NCBI GenBank assembly: GCA_037953745.1
Contig: JBAKBP010003076.1
Location: forward strand, 27,297-91,296
Length of the DNA stretch: 64,000 nt
Source: Lithodes maja
Taxonomy: Eukaryota; Arthropoda; Malacostraca; Decapoda; Lithodidae
Direction of reading: 5' to 3'
Below the pieces are notes generated by a model that was given only the letters and a program-made list of their open reading frames with translations, did not search any database and had not been told where the DNA came from. A program made the position numbers and the translations under genes. The first letter of the stretch is position 1; every line of letters begins with the position of its first letter. Below, in pieces: positions 33,117 to 42,284 of this stretch.

Positions 33117-33765
33117 TCACACCCAACCCTTCTCGTCCATATGTTTATCCAATTTTATCTTAAAGCTCCCTATCGTTTTTAATCCCACTATAGCACTTGG
33201 TAGTCCATTCCACCCATCTACAACTCTGTTACCAAACCAATATTTGCCTATATCTTTTCTGAAACGAAATTTATCTAATTTGAAACCATTGGTACGAGTT
33301 CTTTCGCTATCACTGAGCTTTAGTACATTTGTCATGTCCCCTTTGTTAATCCCACTAACCCACTTGAACACCTCTATCATATCCCCTCTAACTCTGCGTC
33401 TCTCTAACGAATGTAAGCCTAATTTCTTCAACCTTTCTTTATACGGAAGATTTCTAATATTATGGATCATTTTTGTCATTCTACGTTGTACTCTCTCCAA
33501 TGAATCTATGTCCATTCTGTAATAAGGACACCAAAATTGAACAGCATAATCCATATGGGGTCTCACTAATGACAAGTAAAGTTTTAAGATAACATCAGCA
33601 GTTCTGTTACTCACACTCCTAGAGATGAACTCGAGAATCCTGTTTGCCTTGTTTCGAACGCTTATACACTGTTGTCTTGGCTGCAAATCATTGCTAACAA
33701 ACACACCTAGATCTTTCTCACAATTCGAGTTTTCTAATTCCATATTAGCTAGTTTATATTTAACA
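33117..33765 (-). pseudogene. CR1 ORF2 C-terminal domain
   Basis: Open from the poly(A) tail of the inserted LINE B to the natural stop at 33117. Recognisable blocks: CEKDLGVFVSNDLQ, SLVRPHMDYAVQFW, LERVQRRMTKMI and a C-terminal GWNGLPSAIV. It continues the RT cut at about 35745. The apparent ATG at 33815 belongs to LINE B UTR. Confidence 0.85.
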
Positions 33766-35745
33766 TTTTTTTTTTTTTTTTTTTTTTCTATGTGATTGAG
33801 GGAGGCAAAAGGCATAATTGCCTATAGCGAGTGCCTCCCCCATAGTTGAAAGAGTGACAGGGCCAAAATCAAGGGACGTTCGAGCCTAAATGCCTGGACA
33901 CACAGAGTTTGAAGCAATTTAAGTCATAGGAAGAGGGAAAGACTGATTCTGGGAGAGAGTTCCAGAGCTCAGATGTTGAGTAGAAGAAAGTTTGAGAGTA
34001 ACGTTTCACTCTTGGGTTGGAGAGTTGTACAGAGTAGGGGTGGGATTGAGTTGCAAGACGGGTACCACATGCCCTACGTAAAGGAGGTGGTATGCACTGG
34101 GATAGCTCTGAGGAACACTGATTATTATAGTAGCGATAGAATAGCGAGAGAGATGCAACATTGCGGCGGAGAGAGAGAGATTGCAGAGAGTTGGTGAGTG
34201 GACGGGAGTTAATGATACTTAAGGCCTTCCTTTCAACTTTGTCTAGGAGAGCGGTGTGAGAGGAACCTCCCCACACATGTGAACAATACTCAATACAAGG
34301 GCGCACTATGCCCCTGTACAGAGCAAGAAGCTGTGCAGGGGAAAAGAACCCCCTAAGGCGGTTGAGCACACCCAGCTTCTGGGAGGCTGCCTTAGGAAGA
34401 CTGGTAATATGGTCCTTCCAAATGAGAGCAGAAGAAAAAGAGACACCAAGAATATTGAGAGAAGATGAAGGGTTGATTTTTGTATTGTTGAAGAATAAGG
34501 GATAGTCCGCTGGGAGATCCTGACGGGTAGATAGATGGAGAAATTGGGTTTTGGAAGCATTAAAGTTAACAAGGTTTTCTCTGCCCCAATTGGAAATAGT
34601 ATTTAGATCAGAATTTAAGAGTTCTATGGCTTCATTACGTTTGTCGTTGAGGGATTGCTGGCTGGGGCGTTCTGAAAAAGTAATGGAGTAGTGTAAGGTT
34701 GAGTCATCTGCGTATGAATGGATGGGAATTAAGGTACAGTTAAGGAGATCATTTATAAAAATTAGAAAGAGAATAGGAGATAGGACAGAGCCCTGAGGAA
34801 CACCAGAGTTTATAGGGTGAGGAAGTGAACAATGGCCATCCACAACCGCAGCTATGGAACGGCCGGAAAGGAAATTAGAGACAAAGGCACAGATGGAGGG
34901 ATAGAAACCGAAGGAGGGTAGTTTAGAAATTAAAGATTTATGCCAGACTCTATCGAAGGCTTTCGATATGTCTAGGGCAATAGAAAAAGTCTCACCGAAG
35001 TCCCGAAAGGAGGATGACCAAGAGTTAGTAAGATATGAAAGAAGATCACCAGTAGAGCGACCCTTAAGGAAGCCATACTGGCGATCTGAGAGCAGATTAT
35101 GAGAAGAGAAATGCTTAAGAAATTTGGAAGCAAGAATAGTTTCAAAAACTTTAGAAAGACAAGAGATAAGAGCAATTGGACGATAGTTGGAGGGTTGAGA
35201 GCGGTCACCCTTCTTTGGGACAGGTTGAATGTGAGCAAACTTCCAGCATGAAGGGAAGACGTTAGAGGATAGACAGAGACGAAAGAGTTTGCCTAGGCAG
35301 GGAGTCAGCACGGAAGCACAGTTTTTGAGAACAACAGGAGGAACACCGTCCGGACCGTACGCCTTATTAGTGTTAAGCCCAGAGAGGGTAGAAAGTACAT
35401 CTTTAGAAAAAATTAGGATATTAGGCATAAGTAAGAGAGAGGAGGGCGGAGAGGGAGGAATAGCACCGGAATCATCCAAGGTGGAGTTTCTAGCAAAAGT
35501 TTGAGCGAAGAGTTTAGCTTTGTCAGAGGAAGAAGTGATGGTAGTGCCATCAGAGTGGGAAAGGGGAGGGAAAGACGAGGAAGAGAAATTGTTGGAGAGG
35601 TTTTTGGCTAGATGCCAGAAAGCTTGGGAAGAGCTAGAGTTGGATAGTTCAGTGCATTTATTATTGATGAAAGAGTGTTTGGCAAGTCGAAGAACAGATT
35701 TGGCTTGATTCCGGGCAGAAACATATGAAGAATGAGAGTATGTAT
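33766..35745 (-). mobile_element. LINE family B, copy 2, 5'-truncated with poly(A)
   Basis: A 5'-truncated LINE starting near codon SHSSYVSARNQ and ending in a 3' UTR plus A22 tail (T run 33766-33787). Its coding part is uninterrupted to the stop at 33869. It is inserted in the CR1 RT between IGK and NVKYKL codons. No target-site duplication was found. Copies 1 and 3 are at 8335-19870 and 56195-57079. Confidence 0.85.
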
Positions 35746-36190
35746 GCATCTTCCCTATCTTTAATACCTTGCATTTGTCAATGTTAAACTTCATCTGCCA
35801 ATTTACTGACCATTCGTGTAAGGTATCTAGATCCCTTTGGAGGCACTCTATATCTCTATCTGAATCAATTGTTCTCCCCATTTTGATATCGTCTGCAAAT
35901 TTACTTATCCTACTAGTTATACCTAAATCAAGGTCATTTATGTATATAACAAACAACAGAGGACCTAATACAGATCCCTGGGGAACACCACTTTTGACTG
36001 CTCCCCATTCTGACTTCGTACCATTTATGCTGACTCTCTGCTTCCTACCAATTAGCCATGACCTAATCCATCCCAACAACGCCCCACCTATTCCATGCGC
36101 CTCTACCTTTCTCATCAATCTCTCATGGGGGACTCTGTCGAAAGCTTTACTGAAATCTAAATATATTATATCATAATTATGACTTGTCAT
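33869..36190 (-). CDS. Chimeric double-RT ORF (CR1 RT palm fused to LINE B RT)
   Basis: 773 codons without a stop. Residues 1 to about 147 are CR1 RT from IIYLDFSKAFDRVPHERL (motif A) through SGVPQGSVLGPLLF and SKFADDIKMG (motif C) to KCKVLKIGK. From about residue 150 the sequence is LINE B: NNKCTELSNSSSSQAFWHLA, NTNKAYGPDGVPPVVLK, QPVPKKGDRSQPSNYRPIAL, LDISKAFDRVWHKSL, NSGVPQGSVLSPILF, HSYADDSTLHYS and a complete C-terminus. It thus has two FADD/YADD boxes. It arose by insertion that happened to keep frame. There is no reason to think it is expressed as a functional protein, although the LINE B part looks intact. Confidence 0.85.
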   Translation of the reverse strand: MTSHNYDIIYLDFSKAFDRVPHERLMRKVEAHGIGGALLGWIRSWLIGRKQRVSINGTKSEWGAVKSGVPQGSVLGPLLFVIYINDLDLGITSRISKFADDIKMGRTIDSDRDIECLQRDLDTLHEWSVNWQMKFNIDKCKVLKIGKMHTYSHSSYVSARNQAKSVLRLAKHSFINNKCTELSNSSSSQAFWHLAKNLSNNFSSSSFPPLSHSDGTTITSSSDKAKLFAQTFARNSTLDDSGAIPPSPPSSLLLMPNILIFSKDVLSTLSGLNTNKAYGPDGVPPVVLKNCASVLTPCLGKLFRLCLSSNVFPSCWKFAHIQPVPKKGDRSQPSNYRPIALISCLSKVFETILASKFLKHFSSHNLLSDRQYGFLKGRSTGDLLSYLTNSWSSSFRDFGETFSIALDISKAFDRVWHKSLISKLPSFGFYPSICAFVSNFLSGRSIAAVVDGHCSLPHPINSGVPQGSVLSPILFLIFINDLLNCTLIPIHSYADDSTLHYSITFSERPSQQSLNDKRNEAIELLNSDLNTISNWGRENLVNFNASKTQFLHLSTRQDLPADYPLFFNNTKINPSSSLNILGVSFSSALIWKDHITSLPKAASQKLGVLNRLRGFFSPAQLLALYRGIVRPCIEYCSHVWGGSSHTALLDKVERKALSIINSRPLTNSLQSLSLRRNVASLSLFYRYYNNQCSSELSQCIPPPLRRACGTRLATQSHPYSVQLSNPRVKRYSQTFFYSTSELWNSLPESVFPSSYDLNCFKLCVSRHLGSNVP

Positions 36191-37895
36191 TATCTACTGC
36201 TTCATATACCTCTGAGAAAAAACTAAGCAAATTAGTAAGGCAAGAACGTCCCTGAGTGAATCCATGCTGAGAAGAATTTATTAAATTAAATGTATCTAAG
36301 TGGTTTCTAATTTTACTAGCAATAATTGACTCTAGTAGCTTTCCTATGATTGATGTAAGACTAATGGGACGGTAATTGGATGCTATTGATTTGTCATCTT
36401 TTTTGAAGATCGGAACTACGTTTGCAAGCTTCCAAGCTTCTGGAACTATACCTGTCTCCAATGACTTGTTAAATAAAAATGTTAATGGGTAACTTAACTC
36501 ATCCCTACATTCTTTTAATACTCTAGCATATACCTCATCAGGACCAGGCGATTTATGAAGTTTCAGTCTGTCAATTTCCTTAAGCACATCATTTCTACTT
36601 ATAGTAACCGTACTTAACCTATTTTCTATACTATCGCTATATACCTTACGGACTTCTGGAAACTGTGCCAAATTTTCATTAGTGTAAACGGAAAGAAATT
36701 GACTATTTAATGTACTGCACATTTCTAAATCATTTTCTGTCATTTCTCCTATCGAAGTTTTAAGGGGACCAATTACATCTCTAACCTTGGATTTATATAG
36801 TTGGTAAAAAGCTTTAGGATTATTTTTTGAGTCATTGGCAACCTTAATTTCATAATTTATTTTGTCTTTCCTAATATCCTTTTTTACCTGTCTTGATAGA
36901 TTCTGATAGTAAGCAAGTAGGTGAATTTCGCCTTTCCTAATTTTTCTATATATTCCTCTCTTTTGTCCTAAAAGATCTAATAGTCTATTATTCATCCATT
37001 TGGGTTGGTTCTGTGTTGATCTAAATTTTCTTTTGGGGATGTATTTATTTTGTGCATTGAATACCGACTCGATAAAATTATCGTATGTATCTACCAAGGT
37101 TGACGTCTCTTCCTGACTTAAGATGACAGGTGCCTGAGAAGGGGTACACTCATTTGGACACCTGGATCGACTTAATTTTTTTACCATAGGGTCAGCTAAT
37201 AGGGCTCTTCTTAACCCACCATAATTGGCTTTTCTGAAGTCAGGTATTAATGTTGTATTCTCTCTGGTATTACCTTTCCATTGTATAATATTATTAAAAT
37301 ACACAGAATTGTGGTCACTATTTCCTAGGTGGTCCCCTATCTCTACATTATTTACCATATGTTCATTGTTACTGAAAACTAAATCGAGAATATTATTACC
37401 TCTAGTCGGCGTATCTATGAATTGAAATAAAAAACTATCTTGTACTATCTCTATAAACTCCTCAGAATCAGAGTCTCCTATTTGATGCTGCCAATCTATA
37501 TTCGGAAAATTAAAATCCCCCATAATGCACACATTGCTAAGCCTTGATGCCATTTTAATTTCCTCCCATAATGACGTTCCGTCATTTCTACTCATATTTG
37601 GCGGTCTATACATAACTCCAATAACTATGGTCTCACTACCTTCGTTAACCTCTACCCAAACACTTTCATTATCGTTATGTAGTCTAATACCTGATTTAAT
37701 ACAGCTTTTTAATGTACTCCTGACAAACACTGCTATACCGCCACCCCTCTTACTTGTTCGGTCATATTTAAACAAACTATATCCTGGTATATCAAATTCT
37801 GCTAAAAAATGCCTGGTTTCTCTCTTAATCCACGTTTCAGTTAGCGCTATTATGTCTATATTTTCTTTGCTAACAAGGGCTATAAGTTCGTTCAT
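36177..37895 (-). CDS. CR1 ORF2 N-terminal part: endonuclease and RT fingers
   Basis: 572 codons. Endonuclease: TETWIKRETRHFLAEFDIPG, GGGIAVFVR, GVMYRPPN, CIMGDFNFPNIDW (catalytic D/N) and GNSDHNSVYF (SDH). A linker (WMNNRLLDLLGQKR) is followed by RT motifs 0-2 (KSPGPDEVYARVLKE, WKLANVVPIFKKDDK, NYRPISLTSIIGKLLE, SQHGFTQGRSC). A one-base shift near 36180 separates it from motif A in the next ORF. The true start is upstream: the 37892-38128 segment contains the ORF1 end and the RSLCNKMNEL entry in another frame. Confidence 0.88.
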   Translation of the reverse strand: MNELIALVSKENIDIIALTETWIKRETRHFLAEFDIPGYSLFKYDRTSKRGGGIAVFVRSTLKSCIKSGIRLHNDNESVWVEVNEGSETIVIGVMYRPPNMSRNDGTSLWEEIKMASRLSNVCIMGDFNFPNIDWQHQIGDSDSEEFIEIVQDSFLFQFIDTPTRGNNILDLVFSNNEHMVNNVEIGDHLGNSDHNSVYFNNIIQWKGNTRENTTLIPDFRKANYGGLRRALLADPMVKKLSRSRCPNECTPSQAPVILSQEETSTLVDTYDNFIESVFNAQNKYIPKRKFRSTQNQPKWMNNRLLDLLGQKRGIYRKIRKGEIHLLAYYQNLSRQVKKDIRKDKINYEIKVANDSKNNPKAFYQLYKSKVRDVIGPLKTSIGEMTENDLEMCSTLNSQFLSVYTNENLAQFPEVRKVYSDSIENRLSTVTISRNDVLKEIDRLKLHKSPGPDEVYARVLKECRDELSYPLTFLFNKSLETGIVPEAWKLANVVPIFKKDDKSIASNYRPISLTSIIGKLLESIIASKIRNHLDTFNLINSSQHGFTQGRSCLTNLLSFFSEVYEAVDNDKS

Positions 37896-38129
37896 TTTGT
37901 TACATAGACTCCTACAGTTTGTGTAATATATCTCAATTTACTTCTTTTCTTTATACCTAATTCACCTTTATTTCTAACGACATTTCCATCTTCCGTTGCA
38001 CCATCACTACTATCATTTGCAATATAGTCATCATTTTTAGCATGAGACTGAATATCCTTATCGCTTTCGCCTGACGCTAAAATTGTTCCATTTAACCTCT
38101 CATTTACACTCTCAATATTTCTGTTCAAA

Positions 38130-38330
38130 ACCCCACAACCACCCTATCTAAAGAACTAGCTAATGTAGAAACCCCTAACCGTGAAAGATGAACCCCATCC
38201 CTTGCGCACATCCCATCTCTCTCATAGAAACTATCCCAGTTATCAATGAATGGTATTGCTTTTTCCTTGCAATATTTCTCCAAATGGCAATTGACACCAA
38301 TCGCCCTGGATGTCTATTCCTTGGGAACTC
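38130..38330 (-). pseudogene. CR1 ORF1 esterase C-terminal fragment
   Basis: The minus strand encodes FIDNWDSFYERDGMCARDGV followed by HLSRLG, the D-x-x-H end of an SGNH/GDSL-type esterase typical of CR1 ORF1. Upstream codons (LPRRGVP-like) are present, then the element is cut by the foldback repeat at 38378. Confidence 0.75.
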
Positions 38331-38377
38331 CTCTTCTGGGTAGGATACAATGTACTACAGGGTCTTATAGTACATAA

Positions 38378-38864
38378 TGGGAGGTTTGACGTACCTCCCA
38401 ACCTACCAAATAGGAAAACCTACTATTTGGTAGTAGTCTTGGAAAATCCAACGTCAAGGCTATTAACCTAATTGCAATGACGACTTGTCTATTTTGACTG
38501 CTATGTCGTCATTCCAACCGCGGTTAAAAAGAAAACGTCTAGAGTCTACTCCTTATCTTGCTCTAGGAGACGTTGTACATTAACCAAAACTACCACCGAA
38601 GGTGAAAAAAGCATAGAAGAGAAGAAAAAGGGGTTTACCTTAGTTACCGCTTAAGGCCCATCCCGTGTTCCGTCATGTGCAGATCCCTGTCGAACGTGCG
38701 CATGAGCGACCCTCTCTTGTCATCACATCTCACGTCAGCAGAAGAACGCGGATGGGCAGGGGTCCGGCGTGAGGGAGGGTATTATGTACGTTGGATTTTC
38801 CAAGACTACTACCAAATAGTAGGTTTTCCTATTTGGTAGGTTGGGAGGTACGTCAAACCTCCCA
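38378..38864. mobile_element. 487-bp foldback element
   Basis: The two ends are inverted copies over roughly 75-80 bp and themselves contain small hairpins (GGGAGGT...ACCTCCC and CCTACCAAATAG...CTACTATTTGG). The interior 38425-38725 is an almost identical inverted copy of 51726-52026. It interrupts CR1 ORF1 on its left and abuts the 38-bp inverted repeat of the DIRS/piggyBac composite on its right. No ORF. Confidence 0.7.
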
Positions 38865-39065
38865 ATTTGTTAGTAGTCTTGGCAAATCCAACGTCAAGGC
38901 TGCATAACAAATAGGAGGAGGACATCCAAGCCCAACCTACCAAAAAAAACAATGCATAAAACAAAATTATGAATGACAAAGACACAATTTAAACAAGAGA
39001 GTCTAATAAAAGAGTGAAAAACTGAGGAGTAGCTAAAAAGAACAGTTTTAACACATGCCCGTCAT

Positions 39066-40667
39066 TCATAGTAATGCAAAAACATAGACTTGTCTGAAAC
39101 CAAAAAGGTACTGTACCCAAAATCCCTTTTCTTCAAAAACCAACAAAAACACTGAACACAAGAACAAAACACAATTTTTAATGTGGCAAAAACACTTATG
39201 TACTGGAACAATACATAATCCCAAACTTGCAATCCAGTGTTGCAAACCCATACACCCCCCCCCCCCTTTGTCATATAAAACAAAGGAAAAGAACGAGGGA
39301 CAAGGGGGGAAGACCAGGGATCTTCGCCAGAGCACCAGGAAACACGACCCCCGAGAGCAAACACCGGCCGAGGGGGTCGAACACTGGACACGGAGAGGTA
39401 GGAGGAGATGAAGGAATTGATAGAAGACCCACAAAACCGCTGAGGCGATGGCAGGTAAGGATCGACGTGGCAGGAACCGGAAGGAGGCAGCAAAGGATCT
39501 GACATCGTGCGCAGAACCCCTACAAACAGGGTGACGGGCACGAACGGTCCGACAAACATGGTGGCCCATCTGCACCTGCGAGAGCCTCCCACCTGTCCGA
39601 GGAGACACCCACACAGCAGTACCCGAAGGCGGCGCCACACACGCAACAGAGGAGTGCAAGGCTGACACCGGGCACAACACATGGCGAGGATGCCCACGCC
39701 GGAAAGCCTGGACGGCGAAAGGCTGGAAAGCGGGGGCCGCCCTCCCAAGCGTGGTAACAAAAGGAGGGGAGGAGGCGAACGAGACGTCATGCAAGGACGG
39801 GGAGAATCGCACGCAGTCCCGGGGTCGTGACAATGCCGCTAGTGCAGACACCCGAACCCCAGTGGCCAGAGCGACAAGGAAGAGTGGACGCCAGAGCAAC
39901 GGAACCGGCGTAGCGGCCCTTGTATACGAGGGCGAAGCCAGAAGGACCAGAGCCCGCCCCAGATCCCACTGCGGAGGGACCTGGCGCGGAGGAGGTCGAT
40001 CCCGGAAGGCAGCCGTCAGGAAGGAATCCAGCTCCTGTGGCGGAACGACCAGCCCAGCGACGGACCCAAAGATCCCCCGGATGGCAGACAAGTGGGTACG
40101 TATAGCGTCGACTTGAAAGTGTCGTGCACGGAAGAGGTGAAACAAGGAGCGTAGGACGAGGGAAGGAGAGCCAACTGGCAGGCGAGTGGCCTGTAGCCAC
40201 CTAGTAAAAGACCTCCAGCGGGACACGTAAGTCCCCCAAGGAGAAGACGGCCAGGAACGCTGCAGGAAGTCAGTCCGGGCCCGGCCGGGGATCGGGAGCC
40301 ACCGTGCCTCATGAACAAGCACGATGCGAAGGCCAACGAGGTCCGCAGGTCCCCAACCTAGCCCAAGTGGAAGCCGGAGACAGGTAGAGGGACCGGACTT
40401 GGGCACCACTGCGGCAACCAGGCGGACCAAGCCCGTGCCGGCCACAGAGGCGCGAGGAGCCAGACGCAGCCGTGGTACAGCCGCAGCCTCGCGAGGACTG
40501 GGCACATAAACAGCGCGTCTGGCGGTGGAAAGATGTATATCGACCGCCACCTGTACCAGGCTACCATGAAAGCGTCCGGACCCCCCCCGGAGCGCGAGGC
40601 CGGAGGGAGAGGTCCAAAGGCAACTGGCGCGGCACCCCCGATGCGAACAAGGCGACCTCCGGAACAC
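39066..40667 (-). CDS. DIRS-type tyrosine recombinase ORF
   Basis: 533 codons; the recombinase proper probably starts near SSPWGTYVSRWRSFTRWLQA (about residue 141). It shows the core-binding region (FQVDAIRTHLSAIRGIFG), box I Arg in LVALATGVRVSALAAL (Arg near 272) and the H-x-x-R of box II in SAHDVRSFAASF (near 386-389). The tyrosine nucleophile could not be placed: the aligned segment reads FLHLLLPLR. Such enzymes integrate circular cDNA of DIRS retroelements without target duplication. The first 110 residues overlap the RNase H/linker ORF in another frame and are unlikely to be translated. GC-rich, unlike the surroundings. Confidence 0.78.
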   Translation of the reverse strand: MFRRSPCSHRGCRASCLWTSPSGLALRGGSGRFHGSLVQVAVDIHLSTARRAVYVPSPREAAAVPRLRLAPRASVAGTGLVRLVAAVVPKSGPSTCLRLPLGLGWGPADLVGLRIVLVHEARWLPIPGRARTDFLQRSWPSSPWGTYVSRWRSFTRWLQATRLPVGSPSLVLRSLFHLFRARHFQVDAIRTHLSAIRGIFGSVAGLVVPPQELDSFLTAAFRDRPPPRQVPPQWDLGRALVLLASPSYTRAATPVPLLWRPLFLVALATGVRVSALAALSRPRDCVRFSPSLHDVSFASSPPFVTTLGRAAPAFQPFAVQAFRRGHPRHVLCPVSALHSSVACVAPPSGTAVWVSPRTGGRLSQVQMGHHVCRTVRARHPVCRGSAHDVRSFAASFRFLPRRSLPAIASAVLWVFYQFLHLLLPLRVQCSTPSAGVCSRGSCFLVLWRRSLVFPPCPSFFSFVLYDKGGGGCMGLQHWIASLGLCIVPVHKCFCHIKNCVLFLCSVFLLVFEEKGFWVQYLFGFRQVYVFALL

Positions 40668-41062
40668 CTCAGGAAGCCGCGAGGTCGGCGAACACAGTCC
40701 GTTTCATCGCCCATTCTACAAGAACGCCCTGCCCTCTCGACAGGGCGGCCGCCCACAGGGTGGCAGGCCTGGGCAGGGAGGAGGCATGCAAGGAGAAGGG
40801 GTGTCGGTCCGCGAGGAAGAACAAGTCCACCGAGACCCCCAATAGAGTCAACGACCTGGAGGACCCCCGCATAAGGAAACAGGGGACAGCTTGTCTGAGT
40901 GTCTAACCCGAAGGCCACCGACTTACCCCGAAGGGCCAGCGCGTGGGCCCGCAGGAAGAACAGAGGAACCAACAGTCCGAGGGCATAGACGGGTAAGTGG
41001 AGGGAGACCCACCCATCTACCGGGAAGTGGACGTCCCAGGTTCGATCGGGAACCTCACCCAA
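40358..41062 (-). CDS. DIRS RNase H and linker segment
   Basis: 234 codons following RT. The RNase H core resembles DIRS elements: HLPVYALGLLVPLFFLRAHA, then LRGKSVAFGLDTQTS with one Asp visible. The linker WRSIYIFPPPDALFMCPVLA and VWLLAPLWPARAW is characteristic of the region between RNase H and recombinase in this group. A frame change near 40340 leads into the recombinase. Confidence 0.68.
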   Translation of the reverse strand: MGEVPDRTWDVHFPVDGWVSLHLPVYALGLLVPLFFLRAHALALRGKSVAFGLDTQTSCPLFPYAGVLQVVDSIGGLGGLVLPRGPTPLLLACLLPAQACHPVGGRPVERAGRSCRMGDETDCVRRPRGFLRCSGGRLVRIGGAAPVAFGPLPPASRSGGGPDAFMVAWYRWRSIYIFPPPDALFMCPVLARLRLYHGCVWLLAPLWPARAWSAWLPQWCPSPVPLPVSGFHLG

Positions 41063-41083
41063 CCCCGCTCGACGTATCTGAGG

Positions 41084-42198
41084 CTACCCAGACCGTTGGC
41101 GGGGGGGGGCGGACCAGGGCACAGCCGCAGAGAGCGAGCCCTGAGCAACCCAGCGACCGAAGCGTCTGCGAACGGTACGCAGGAGCGGCAGGAGCCGATC
41201 CATAGGGGCAACGGAAACACCGCGGTGCCCATGAGGAGGAGGCGGAGTAGCCAGAGGCTCCCTAAGGGAAGGGGCAGAGCGGCCCAAAGCAGCGAACCCA
41301 CGAACGAGTCCTAGAGCCACCCCGGGAGGAAGACCGAGTGCAACACGGCGAAGACCTTCCACTGAAGGTGCACCGCGGCCGGCAGACCCCGGGTCACCGT
41401 AGCGCCGGACAAAACCCATGCGAGACCGACCCATGGCACGATACGCGACGGGGTCAAGCGTGACTTGGAAACATCAAAGGGGAACCCTAACCGTGCGATG
41501 TTGCGAACGACTGTGAGGGCGGCGCCAATGCACAGTCCTAGGGCTTCGGAAACTACCAACCAATCGGCCAAGGAAAACAGAATCTGGAGCCCGCTCCTGA
41601 GGAGAGGACCCAGAGCCTGCCCCACATGTGCGGAGAAGAACCGCGGCGCGATGTGGAGACCGAAGGGAAGACCGGCGAACAGGAACACACGATCGGAAGT
41701 CCGAACGGCCAAGAATCGCTGGAAGCGAGGATGGAGAGGAACGAGCCAAGATGCATCCTGGAGGGCCAGCGACACTAACCACGACAGAGGGCACAGGGCC
41801 AGGCGTACCAGGGGTACCGGCAGCATCCGAAACCGTGTGTGCACGACGCGCCCGTTGAGGGCCGACAGAACCACCACCGGACGCATCGCGTCGCAGTTCG
41901 TCGACGGGACCAGAAAGACACGGAAGAGGAAAACCGGGCGACCGGCGGTCAACTCCCTCGACGCTACCCAGCTCGGGCATGGAAGGGAGCACGTGGGCCA
42001 CCTCTGAAGAGATGGGCCGGCGTCGGTGACAAGAGCGGAAAGGGGGTCGAGACGTCCACCTCCAGGTGAGACCCCTCCGCGCAACCCGCCGCCCCCAACG
42101 TCCCTCGCGGCAACCGAGGGGCGCAAGGGCGAAAACAACCCGAGGGAGCACCCGAGAGGAGGGGAGCGACCCGGTCGGCCAGGCGAGAAGGAGAACAA
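41084..42198 (-). pseudogene. DIRS reverse transcriptase, catalytic residues altered
   Basis: The open part 41311-42198 (295 codons) contains RPVVVLSALNG, the motif A region WLVSLALQDASWLVPLHPRF, FAGLPFGLHIAPRFFSAHVG (motif B) and ILFSLADWLVV (motif C, residues 209-212 SLAD). Where this family normally has Asp in motif A and YLDD in motif C, both first aspartates read Ala. A shift near 41320 moves the thumb/connection part to 41084-41434 in another frame. The RT is probably dead unless the reading is distorted by sequence errors. Confidence 0.72.
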
Positions 42199-42284
42199 GG
42201 AGGCCGACCCAGAGAACTACACATTGTGTTGACGTGGAGGTACCCCCGTTACGGGCCGTGCGGGCACGAGCGCCACGTTGACCT

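Larger units (their letters stand above)
32897..38377 (-). mobile_element. CR1-like non-LTR retrotransposon, split by LINE B
   Basis: Minus strand: ORF1 esterase C-terminus (38130-38330), endonuclease-RT ORF (36177-37895 and on), LINE B insertion (33766-35745), RT C-terminal domain (33117-33765), 3' UTR and a tail of TTATGTTC octamers (32897-32921). Octamer microsatellite tails and an esterase ORF1 are CR1 hallmarks. Its 5' part is cut by the foldback element at 38378. A 3' UTR fragment of the same family occurs at 58278-58385. Confidence 0.85.

Noticed and set aside
39181..42281. Several plus-strand Arg/Gly/Pro-rich ORFs
   Set aside because: Shadows of the GC-rich minus-strand DIRS coding region; no family motifs.
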